A DNA stretch of 64,000 bases from Candidatus Saccharibacteria bacterium oral taxon 488 (GTDB lineage Bacteria; Patescibacteriota; Saccharimonadia; Saccharimonadales; Saccharimonadaceae), in the NCBI GenBank assembly GCA_013100825.1, contig CP040001.1:372001-436000 (forward strand), read 5' to 3'. Every line of letters begins with the position of its first letter. Within the stretch, counting starts at the first letter, position 1. The notes beneath the pieces were generated by a model. It was not told the origin of the DNA, searched no databases, and saw only the letters and a program-made list of their open reading frames with translations. The translations under genes were made by a program, and so were the position numbers. Shown here piece by piece: positions 16,351 to 27,700 of the stretch.

Positions 16351-16857
16351 ATGGCGCGGACGCTTCGGCGAAAGTTGGCACGACACGCGGCCGAGCGGTT
16401 GCTCAAGGGTGACGCAGCAGTGATTGATGAATTAGCGGCGCTGATCATAGCCGAGCGGCGCGAGCGAGAGATTGATTTATTGGTGCAGGATATCGAGGCA
16501 GAATTAGCCGAACGTGGCACGGTTGTGGCGACGGTGGAGAGTGCAACACCGCTGGATGATGTGGTGCGGCAAGAAGTCAAGGGGCTGCTGAGCAGCGCGG
16601 CTCGTCATCGGGACGCGGGCTTCGCTCCGGGTTTCCGTAGCGGAAACTCGGGCTGCAGAGCGCCCTCAGACGACCGCGCTGCTCAGCATGTCGAACTTTC
16701 TGATGCGGAAGTTCCGAGCGACCGCATCGCTCAGGTACGCCTGCGCGAAATCATCCGTTCCGAGTTGATCGGCGGGGTGAAGATTACCACGCCGACTCAA
16801 GTGATGGACGCGACAATTGCCAAGAAACTAAACGACTTGCGGGCGAAGAAAATCTAG
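16351..16857 (+). CDS. atpH: ATP synthase subunit delta, short N-domain, repeat-encoded insertion
   Basis: The C-terminal part [21 protein letters not shown] matches the conserved delta/OSCP tail that joins F1 to the b stalk. The N-terminal helical domain is only about half the usual ~105 residues. Residues about 79-113 are encoded by a palindromic element (16587-16687) that gives a Gly/Arg/Ser-rich segment with two cysteines, placed in the hinge between the domains. The reading frame stays open, so the protein is probably made. It is followed by an AGGAGG site for atpA. Confidence 0.85.
   Translation: MARTLRRKLARHAAERLLKGDAAVIDELAALIIAERREREIDLLVQDIEAELAERGTVVATVESATPLDDVVRQEVKGLLSSAARHRDAGFAPGFRSGNSGCRAPSDDRAAQHVELSDAEVPSDRIAQVRLREIIRSELIGGVKITTPTQVMDATIAKKLNDLRAKKI
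16587..16687 (-). repeat. Palindromic element copy 2, in frame in atpH
   Basis: Outer arms 16587-16606 and 16669-16687 are inverted repeats of 19-20 nt with a single bulged base. Read on the minus strand, the inside contains GCAGCCCGAG, a perfect hairpin TTTCCGCTACGGAAA and GGAGCGAAG. This matches the core order of the uvrD-like and rplJ-rplL copies, but antisense to the gene. Confidence 0.75.
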
Positions 16858-16865
16858 GAGGAAAA

Positions 16866-18392
<1,527 letters not shown>

Positions 18393-18395
18393 TCC

Positions 18396-19273
18396 ATGCC
18401 GAGTACTCGTGCGCTGAAAAATCGCATTCGCTCGGTGGATTCGACCAAGCAAATCACCAAGGCAATGCAATTGGTGGCCGCCAGTAAAATGCGCCGTTCG
18501 CAAGAGGCGGACAAGGCTTCAGCTCCCTACACCATGGCGGCTGAGGAACTCCTGGCGTACCTAGCTAGCCAGGGTGCGACTGATAATCACCCGCTGTTCA
18601 AGCGCCGCAAAATTACTAAGCGCTTGATCATCGTCATTGCCAGCGACAAAGGTCTGGCCGGCGCATATAACACCAATGTCTTAAAGAAATATCTGGAGCT
18701 GCTGAAGCGTGATGACGAACGCGGCATTGAGAACTTGACCTTGACCATTGGCCGTCGGGCTTCACAGTTTGCCTCGCGTTTGAAGGATACGAAGATTATC
18801 GGTACGTACGAAGATTTGCCAGATCAGCCGTCAGGATTGACCTTTCATACGATTTTGAACACTGCTATTAGCATGTTTGAGAATGGCGAGGTTGACGCGG
18901 TGACATTGGTGTATACGCGATTTGTTAATAGCATGGTGCAGACGGCGGAGCTGTCGCGCTTGCTGCCGGCGGGTACCAAAGCGTTAATTGACCCGAGTGA
19001 AGTTTCGAACACGGTTTCTGATGCCAAGTACGAGCCGAGCATTCCAGAAGTGCTGGACGCGGTGGTTTATCGTCTGACGGGCGCGCGGCTGTTTCAAGCG
19101 CTGCTGGACGCTCGTGCCAGTGAGCATTCCATGCGGATGATGGCTATGAAGAATGCGACGGATAATGCTTCTGACCTGGTGGATGATCTGACACTGGCGA
19201 TGAATAAAGCCCGCCAGGGTGCGATCACCCAAGAGCTGGCAGAAATTTCTGGCGGTGTGGAGGCGATGGGACA

Positions 19274-19277
<4 letters not shown>
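18396..19277 (+). CDS. atpG: ATP synthase subunit gamma
   Basis: The rotor shaft. The conserved N-terminal helix KNRIRSVDSTKQITKAMQLVAASKMRR and the C-terminal helix with MRMMAMKNATDNA pair as the coiled-coil shaft, and DKGLAGAYN is also present. Length of 293 is typical. Its stop overlaps the next gene (ATGA), which is not an ATP synthase subunit. Confidence 0.96.
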
Positions 19278-21194
<1,917 letters not shown>

Positions 21195-21198
21195 CCTG

Positions 21199-21624
21199 AT
21201 GGATCTAAAGCTGGTAACGCTCGGTGGTGTCAAGCTGGATGAGATGGTCTACTCGGTAACTATTCCGACGATTGACGGTGAGATTTCGGTGCTGCCGAGC
21301 CACGAACCGCTGGTGACGGTGGCGAGGGACGGCGTGATCACCGTGCGCCGGCATCAAGAAGACCCCGACAATCAATTGGAATATTTCGCAATCTCTGGCG
21401 GCGTGGTGAAAATCGATTATTCATCGGTGCAAATCCTGGTGGACGAGGCCGACCATGGCGACGACATCATCGAGGCGGAGACTCAGGCGGCCCTGGAGCG
21501 CGCCATCAAAGCCCGCGACGAGGCCGGCGACCAAGTCGAGCGCGAGAAAGCCAAACAGCTCATCGACCGGCATATGGTGCGGTTGAAGGTGGCGGACTTG
21601 CATCGGCGCAAGCGACGACGGTAG
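21199..21624 (+). CDS. atpC: ATP synthase subunit epsilon
   Basis: The N-terminal beta sandwich (VTIPTIDGEISVLPSHEPLVT) and C-terminal two-helix region (residues about 85-141) match the epsilon subunit that couples rotor and c-ring and can inhibit hydrolysis. The C-terminus is very basic (HRRKRRR), a possible clamp on F1. The reading frame is open upstream into atpD, but ATG 21199, 4 nt after the atpD stop, aligns with the family N-terminus. It is the last gene of the operon; no obvious terminator hairpin follows. Confidence 0.9.
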   Translation: MDLKLVTLGGVKLDEMVYSVTIPTIDGEISVLPSHEPLVTVARDGVITVRRHQEDPDNQLEYFAISGGVVKIDYSSVQILVDEADHGDDIIEAETQAALERAIKARDEAGDQVEREKAKQLIDRHMVRLKVADLHRRKRRR

Positions 21625-21699
21625 TAGATTGTTTACAGTGTCATTTTAGGCGCACGTTTGATTACGATGTGTCTTGCGGTCGGTTATGGGCGCTCAGTT

Positions 21700-22788
21700 T
21701 TATTGATCATCCAGTAATTGGCGGACTTCGTCGGTGCTGGTGGTGTGCATCAATTGCTCGCGCAGTTCCTTGGCGCCGTCGAAGTCGCGGATGTAGATTT
21801 TGAAGAAGCGTTTGAGGGTTTCAAAGGGGCGGCCGAGGGTTGGCTGGTAGTGGTCAAAGAGGTCGAGGTGGTAGTGTAGTAAGGCGATCAGTTCAGATTT
21901 GTGTTCTAAAGCATTGGTGAACGGCGCATCGTTCTGATTCGAAGCACACTTTTCGCTTAAATCTCCACTGGAGATTTGGCGCGAGCGTTCGGCTGGATTG
22001 TCCGCTATTCGCGAACAATCCACAGTCTTCTCATCAGAAGATGCTTCGCTCACCTTGCTTCTGACAAAACAAAACGGATCGCTGAAAATCCCCCGCCCAA
22101 TCATAATGCCGTTGACGCCGGGGTGCTGGCGGGTGAGTTCCAAGCCGTGGGTGCGGTCGCGGATGTCGCCGTTTATAGTCAAGAGAGTTTGCGGGGCAAT
22201 TTCATTACGAAGGGCGATAATGTCATCGATGAGCTCGTAATGCGCTGGGACTTTGCTCATTTCCTTTTTGGTGCGCAGGTGGATGGTTAGGTTGGCGAGA
22301 TCTTGTTGCAACAATGTTGCAATCCAGTCATGCCACTCGTCGACGCGGCTGTAACCCAAGCGGGTTTTGACGCTGACTGGCAACCCAGCGGTTTTGGCGG
22401 CTTGGATGGCAGCTACGGCGACTTCTGGACGGCGGATCAGCGCTGCTCCACCCGATTTGATGGCTGATTTGGCGGGGCAGCCCATGTTGATGCCAATGCC
22501 ATCAAAGCCTAATTGAGCGCAGTGGGCAGCAAATTGTTCCATGTCACCCGGCTCGCCACCCCAGATTTGGGCGACCAGTGGATGTTCGTCATCGGTTTTG
22601 ATGAGTCGCCCGGCGATGGCCTTGTCACCAGCGTGCACCCAACCGGTGGCATTGGCGAATTCGGTGAAAAACACGTCGGGCGCGCCCGCCTTTTTCACGA
22701 CATGGCGAAAGACGACGTCGGTGACGGCCTCCATGGGTGCCAAGATGAAAAATGGCTGCGGCAGATTGTCCCAAAAGGTCATGTTCAC
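21700..22788 (-). CDS. dus: tRNA-dihydrouridine synthase with repeat-encoded insertion
   Basis: FMN enzyme that reduces uridines in tRNA D-loops. It shows LAPMEAVTD at the barrel start, the catalytic Cys in NMGCPAKS, SVKTRLGY and GIMIGRGIFSDP for FMN phosphate binding. Residues about 249-288, right after the last barrel strand and before the C-terminal helical domain, are encoded by a palindromic element and are polar and Ser-rich. The reading frame continues through to a normal helical domain. The ATG overlaps the stop of the fic gene (ATGA), so it is second in that operon. Confidence 0.9.
   Translation of the reverse strand: MNMTFWDNLPQPFFILAPMEAVTDVVFRHVVKKAGAPDVFFTEFANATGWVHAGDKAIAGRLIKTDDEHPLVAQIWGGEPGDMEQFAAHCAQLGFDGIGINMGCPAKSAIKSGGAALIRRPEVAVAAIQAAKTAGLPVSVKTRLGYSRVDEWHDWIATLLQQDLANLTIHLRTKKEMSKVPAHYELIDDIIALRNEIAPQTLLTINGDIRDRTHGLELTRQHPGVNGIMIGRGIFSDPFCFVRSKVSEASSDEKTVDCSRIADNPAERSRQISSGDLSEKCASNQNDAPFTNALEHKSELIALLHYHLDLFDHYQPTLGRPFETLKRFFKIYIRDFDGAKELREQLMHTTSTDEVRQLLDDQ
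21926..22044 (-). repeat. Palindromic element copy 3, in frame in dus
   Basis: Outer arms (22044-22023 and 21948-21926 read on the minus strand) form an imperfect inverted repeat: GCATCTTCTGATGAGAAG against GCATCGTTCTGATTCGAAG. Inside are the stem GATTGTTCGC/GCGGACAATC, CAGCCGAACGCTCGCG, the ATCTCC-AGT-GGAGAT hairpin and GCGAAAAG, the same core as in the ABC-F gene. Confidence 0.8.
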
Positions 22789-23705
22789 GTCGTCAGCCCT
22801 TTACTAAACAATATACTTTCCGCGATAAATAGACGTAGCGCCTCCAGCTCGCCGCGAACCTGCGCTCGCTCCAGATAGGTATAGTACGCTCGCTTGCGCT
22901 CTTTGGCAACGAGGGGTGGCACCAGTCCTAATTGCAGGGCCTGGACAAAGAGCAAGAGTCGCCCGGTGCGACCGTTGCCATCGCTAAATGGATGGATTTT
23001 TTCAAATGTTGCATGAGTACGGGCGAGCCATTCTATCGACTCTGTTTTGGGCGATTTGTTCATTTCGTCAATACACTCGGACATCGCTTCAGTGATGCGC
23101 AGATGGTTTACTGTTGTGACGCGATTACCCATGATGCGCACACCGTGTCGGCGGTAGAGTCCGGCGTCAGACACCAGCGTATTCATTAGTCGGACGTGCG
23201 TTTGCAAGATCAGCTCTTCGCTCCACGTAAAATGCGTCCCTTCTTTGTGTAGGGCATCCAGCAGAAAGTAGAGCGCAGTACGGTGGTTACGGGCCTCTAT
23301 CTGTTCGCGCGCTGTCTTGTTGGCGAGGACGCGATTATCATCGTTCAGCACCTCTGCGACGTCTGCTAGGGTCATTGTGCTACCCTCGATCGTGTTCGTG
23401 TGGTAGGTCAAGTGGAGCGTCAGGATGTCAAGTAGTTCTTGATTCGCCAGGAGTGTCCGGATCGTCATGCGGCTGGCCTGGGCGGCACGTTCAGTAGCGA
23501 GGCGCTTCGCCTCGTCGATGGTGTCCTGCCCGATCATCTCTTGATGTAATAGCTGAATATTCGCCAGGTTTTTGGCGCGCGGCGACATGTGTTGGTGTAC
23601 CCAGGCATTGAGCGTACGCACCGGCACATCTAAGCGACGCGCCAGTTGTTCTTGGGTAAGGCCTGTCCGCATCAGAATTTCTTGGAGTAATTGCGCAGCA
23701 TTCAT
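22785..23705 (-). CDS. HTH-Fic protein (probable AMP transferase)
   Basis: N-terminal helix-turn-helix (about residues 5-45, with GLTQEQLARRLDVPVRTLNAW) followed by a Fic domain. The active-site loop HPFSDGNGRTGR lies at 238-249 and the self-inhibitory motif TNTIEG at 103-108, the class II arrangement where the inhibitory helix precedes the Fic core. Such enzymes usually AMPylate a protein target. A perfect 16-bp palindrome sits inside its own promoter, so the HTH probably represses transcription. Leaderless: TAATAT ends 6 nt before the ATG. No antitoxin gene is visible next to it; dus follows with a 4-bp overlap. Confidence 0.88.
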   Translation of the reverse strand: MNAAQLLQEILMRTGLTQEQLARRLDVPVRTLNAWVHQHMSPRAKNLANIQLLHQEMIGQDTIDEAKRLATERAAQASRMTIRTLLANQELLDILTLHLTYHTNTIEGSTMTLADVAEVLNDDNRVLANKTAREQIEARNHRTALYFLLDALHKEGTHFTWSEELILQTHVRLMNTLVSDAGLYRRHGVRIMGNRVTTVNHLRITEAMSECIDEMNKSPKTESIEWLARTHATFEKIHPFSDGNGRTGRLLLFVQALQLGLVPPLVAKERKRAYYTYLERAQVRGELEALRLFIAESILFSKGLTT

Positions 23706-23711
23706 GTCGTG

Positions 23712-23741
23712 ATATTACCAAAACATCATGATGTTTGTCAA
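23712..23741 (-). promoter_or_regulatory. fic promoter with palindromic operator
   Basis: TTGACA (23741-23736) and TAATAT (23717-23712) are spaced by 18 bp. The spacer holds the perfect palindrome AAACATCATGATGTTT (23721-23736). A related half-site, CATCGTGCTATTTG on the minus strand, lies just upstream of the -35 region. This is the layout of an autoregulated HTH gene. Confidence 0.7.
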
Positions 23742-23842
23742 ATAGCACGATGTTTTCTAGGAATCTGATGGTATGGTGGCGGGAGTCTTTTGGATATACA
23801 AGTGGCTACCCCTGCCCGACAATCACCGCCAAAAGGTGAAAT

Positions 23843-23866
23843 CCCCGCGTCATCGTTGACGCGGGG
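23843..23866 (-). terminator. 3' hairpin of the structured RNA
   Basis: CCCCGCGTC / GACGCGGGG with a 6-nt loop, followed on the minus strand by ATTTCACCTTTT. The U-tract is imperfect, so the end point is approximate. Confidence 0.6.
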
Positions 23867-24203
23867 GTGGTGGACTCAAGCGGTTCTGCTCGGAGTTGAT
23901 CTCATCGCTGAGAAAAACTGCTACGAGTGAACTCGCGAGTCCTGAGGATTTAAGAACGGTAGCGTCACAAGCACGCAGATTCCGTTCCGATGAACAGGCG
24001 AGACCTTGAAAGGCGAAGGTCCCTTTAGCCTATCCATACCGCTGGCTCAAGTTACTGCTTGATGATGACAGTAACGAACCGCTTGTAGCGGTTGCTAGAT
24101 GGGCGAAAACAATGCTGTTTTCGTGATAGACCAGAGTGGAGGTTATTGGCCTATCATGCGTACTGTTTGCAGCTCAACGCTGAGCTATAGCACGCACCCC
24201 AGC

Positions 24204-24274
24204 GGATGTGGCGGGAGTCGAACCCGCGAGGCTCGGCGGTTTTTTAAGACCTCGCCTCCTGACCTAGCACACCC
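24204..24274 (-). other. tRNA-like acceptor/T-arm module
   Basis: GGGTGTG pairs with CACATCC as a 7-bp acceptor-like stem whose third pair is G-U, the identity element of alanine tRNAs and tmRNA. A perfect T-arm GCGGG-TTCGACT-CCCGC precedes the 3' strand. Between them there is no standard D-arm or anticodon arm, but a bulged GAGGC/GCCTC hairpin. No CCA follows and the next base is G. It may be a degenerate tRNA or a tRNA mimic within the larger RNA. Confidence 0.5.
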
Positions 24275-24358
24275 TATGATCTGTTTTTCCGAGACTTAAC
24301 GGATCTCGGCGGGGGATCACCCCCGGGACTTTTCGTGTCCCGCCTGCAAACGGCCAGG

Positions 24359-24529
24359 CTATTTCAGGACGGTGCTACCACAGTGGCAGCACCGATACCC
24401 GTGCTGCTTTTGCAGGGCGTTGCCATCATACCAGATGGTCTGATGGCAACACGAGCAGGTTGATCTCGTGGTGTCGTTACCACGAGACTCCTTACTTGTT
24501 CGGACATAGTCATAACCGAATAGTCCCAT
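24359..24529 (-). CDS. Zinc-ribbon mini-protein inside the structured RNA
   Basis: A 56-codon frame with two knuckles, CSCC and CCHC, about 19 residues apart, the spacing of a small zinc ribbon, in a polar, mildly basic product. An AGGAGG site lies 7 nt before the ATG. That site occupies the loop of a 10-bp hairpin whose 3' strand contains the AUG, so translation could depend on RNA folding. The coding region is itself full of hairpins, so codons and RNA structure overlap. It may be a genuine mini-gene or a chance frame in a structured RNA. Confidence 0.45.
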   Translation of the reverse strand: MGLFGYDYVRTSKESRGNDTTRSTCSCCHQTIWYDGNALQKQHGYRCCHCGSTVLK

Positions 24530-24666
24530 GAGTTTCACCTCCTCTCACGGGACTTGGCGGGTTGCAGTGAGTGAAGCGCTTTCCACCAGACACTACTCTG
24601 CGGATGCAGAGTGATAGGCGTCTGAGCGCACTCACCCAACAACTCTTCGACGAAGAGTCAAGTACG

Positions 24667-24695
24667 TTTATATCATACATAACTCAAAAAGTCAA
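24667..24695 (-). promoter_or_regulatory. Promoter of the structured RNA
   Basis: TTGACT (24695-24690), a 17-bp spacer and TATAAA (24672-24667), one of the best consensus promoters in the window. Unlike most units here it does not sit next to a start codon. Confidence 0.75.
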
Positions 24696-24794
24696 CAACC
24701 CCCAGTGATCTATTTCAATACAGCATAAGGTTCTAGCGGGAGTGAATCTGGGCAGAGAGTCGTGTCCTTATTCTCGCTATGCCCCGCGGAGGGA

Positions 24795-27700
24795 TTACCA
24801 CTCCTCTGTCAATAAATCCTGCTCAAACTGCACCATCCCCTTATAATCCGCTGAATACCCAGAAATATCCGGTAGTTCCAGGGTGGTGATTTTCTGCCAG
24901 ACGACGCTGATCAGCCGGGCGAATTCAGCTAGTTCTTCCTCAGAGAACGTGTCTTCCAAGCTGAGGATGTCGCCGGTTTTCGTATCTGGCTCGACGAATT
25001 GTAGGCGGGCGCCGGTGAAGCTGAAATTGCCATAATCACGTGATGACGTGACCAGGAGTTGATAAAACATCAGTTGTTGGCGGTATTTGTGGAGCTTGAT
25101 TTTTTCGTAATCAGACGTGCCCTTCCAGGAGTGCGACGGCTTGCCAGTCTTGTAATCGGTCACGAAGATGGTCTTATTATGCTTATCAATGTCGGCGACG
25201 TCCAGCTTGCCGGTCAGGCGTGCGCCGCCAACGACGATACCTTGATGAGCGAAGTCGAACTCCGCGAGCTCTGTGTCACGAAAATCGGACGATTTGGCGT
25301 CCAGAAACGCCATCAGCGCCGCCGTGCCCTTGTCCAGATACAGCTCGAAATCGTCGGGCGGCAGGTGCTGGGCCTCAAGCGACGTGCGGAAATGTTGGAG
25401 GATGCGCTCGGCAGGCGGCAGGCGGTGGTCGGCGCGTAGCAGGTTGTGCAGCTGCTGCAGACTGGTGTGAATGGCGGTGCCGTAGCTGGCGGCGGGGCTT
25501 TTGGCGGACGGAAAGCGCAGGAGATTATTCAACAAAAAGTTCTGCGGGCCGCCGCGCGAGACGTCGAGAAAATTATTGAGATGCGTGATGGAAAGTTTGT
25601 AGGTTTCGAGTGTCGGTGCCAGCACATCCTTGAGCTCCGTAGTCATCGGCGCGCTCAGCCGCGAGCTCCAGTCGGTTTGCGCCACGGTCAGTTGCGTCGC
25701 GGGCGTATCGGCGGCGGGGATAATCGTCGGTGCGTGGTCGGTCAGAAAGCTGGCGATCATGGTGTCGCTGCCGGCGTCGTTGGTCTGGGAATAGGTTATA
25801 GTCAAGGTGGTTTTGGCGCGGGTCATCGCCACGAAGAATAGCCGCAGCCGCTCGTCGTAACTGGCGCCAGCAGGCTGGAGCTGGAGATTGGCGGGATAGT
25901 GAATCAGTCGCGAGCGCGAGCGGACTTTTTCGCCCCAGACACTGTCGATTGCCCCGATGACGAAGACGCGTGGGAATTCTAGGCCCTTGGATTTGTGGGC
26001 GGTCATCAGGTTGATGGCGCCGCCGAGGGTGCTGGCCTGGGGGCGGATGTGCGTCAGGCGGGTTTTGGTCGAGCGGTGTAGGTCGATGAATTCCAGGAAG
26101 TCCGCCAGCGTCGGGACTTCGTCGGTAGAACGGTCGCGTAATTTTTGGCGCAGCGTGCGCAGACTCTCGAGCGTGGCTAGGTAGGCGTCGGGGTGTTTGG
26201 CAAGGGCTTCAGGCGAAAAGTAGTGGGCAGCGAGAGAATTAAGCGAAGAGCCTTTACTGGGACTCCTCTTTTCGCGCCGGGCGTCTGAGGACGCTCGGGC
26301 TGCAATCGCTGTACGGAGCTTTAAGGAAAGCTCCTCGCCGGTTGGTTGCAATCGCTGTACGGAGTCGATTGGAGTAATTCCAGCACTCATCTCTAGCCCT
26401 AGTAACTTATCCAACTGCTCCTCCAGCGGCAAATTTGGTACGTCCCTGGCTCGCTCCAGCAGCCACTCGCCAAACGGCTGAAAAGTGCTGCTTGACAGCA
26501 TACTCTCCAGCCATAGCTGCCGATGGTTATAGGCATGGAGGCTGAGCCGCCAGATATCCAGCGCCGAAAAGCCAAACGCCGGATGGGCGATGACCTCTGG
26601 CAGCAGACTGTTGGCGGCGTCGAGATTATTCTGATGAATCGCCATGACCACCCGCGCCAGCTTGTCCAGCGCTTGAATAATATCCTGCTCTAAAATATCA
26701 TCGTGCCGCTCGTAATTGACCGTCAGATTCTGGCGATACAGGTGCGGCAGCAGCTTGATCAGCTCCTTGTGATGGCGGGCGATGACGGTGATGTGCGCTG
26801 GGTTTTCGCCGCGTTTGATCAGCTCGGCAATTTGCTGTGCTACCCCTGCCCGCTCCTCGCTCACCGAGGTAAATTCCTGGATTTCGACCCGCGCGCCGCT
26901 ACCAGACGCGTGCGCCGTCAATTGTTTTGACAAGCCGTCAATGGTGTTCTCCAGGCGATCCGTTCCTTGGGTGATCACTCCGCGCGCTGCCGTCAAGATG
27001 TCAGTCGCCGAGCGGTAATTGTCCGTCAGCACGACAATTTTCGGGTCATGATATTGCTGGCGGAAACGCTGGATATTGCCAACATCGGCGCCCTGAAAAC
27101 TGAAAATCGCCTGATCATCGTCGCCGACCGCCATGATGTTGGGATTATCCTCATCGCCAGTCAGGTCGAACAGCAGCCGCAGCTGCGCCAGGTTGGTGTC
27201 CTGAAATTCATCGACCATGATGAATTGATATTGTTCTTGGAGATTGGCGCGCAGTTCTGGATGGGTCTCGCAGGCTTGAATGACCGACAAAATCATGTCG
27301 TCGTAGTCAAACAGCGAGCGCTCGGCCAGCACGTTGCCATATGCTTCGTAGACGTCAATGGCGGCGGATAGTTTCTCGCTGGCAGTGGCGTCTTTGAGGA
27401 CGAATTCGCCGCTGGCGTTCTTTTCACACCACTTGTTTTTCCAGGTGGTCAGCGGTTTGGTGGAGCTAGCGTCGATGGCCTCTTGGGCCGCGTGAGCGAT
27501 GCTGAGTGCCAGAACGTGGGCGTACGGGGTGATGGAGGACGGTAGATTGGTGATTGTAACAGAATTTCCCTCGCCGATTCTCTCGATAATCTTCTCTGCT
27601 AATGGCGCAAATAATTCAATGGTTTTTTTAGAAATTTTACTGGCAAATACCTGCTGGATATCAGGGGCAATGTCGGCGATAATGCGCTGGTTATCCGCCA

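Larger units (their letters stand above)
23843..24661 (-). ncRNA. Large densely structured RNA locus of unknown class
   Basis: An ~820-nt stretch without long genes. A consensus promoter (TTGACT, 17 bp, TATAAA) starts it and a strong GC hairpin ends it. By eye, almost every segment folds into a perfect or near-perfect hairpin: GTCCCGTGAG/CTCATGGGAC, TCTCGTGGT/ACCACGAGA, GTTGCCATCA/TGATGGCAAC, CTGC-AAAA-GCAG, CCGAGA/TCTCGG, AGCTCA/TGAGCT, GAAAACA/TGTTTTC, AACCGCT/AGCGGTT, GTTACTG/CAGTAAC and others. An internal acceptor/T-arm resembles tRNA. I did not find tmRNA, RNase P, SRP or self-splicing intron signatures. Giant ornate classes such as GOLLD or ROOL are possible. A 56-codon ORF is embedded in it. 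Confidence 0.65.

Noticed and set aside
23770-23800. Second tRNA-like 3' end (minus strand GACTCCCGCCACCA)
   Set aside because: It matches a tRNA 3' end for about 14 nt, but no T-loop or pairing partner precedes it; treated as chance or a fragment.
24099-24299. A 66-codon plus-strand frame across the structured RNA
   Set aside because: It runs antisense through the T-arm region and hairpins, has no ribosome-binding site or -10, and its protein has no plausible pattern.
23843-24661. tmRNA (ssrA), including a permuted form
   Set aside because: The T-arm and G-U acceptor pair are suggestive, but no TTCGAC-type 5' half, no tag frame ending in Ala-Ala-stop and no pairing partner at the expected place were found.
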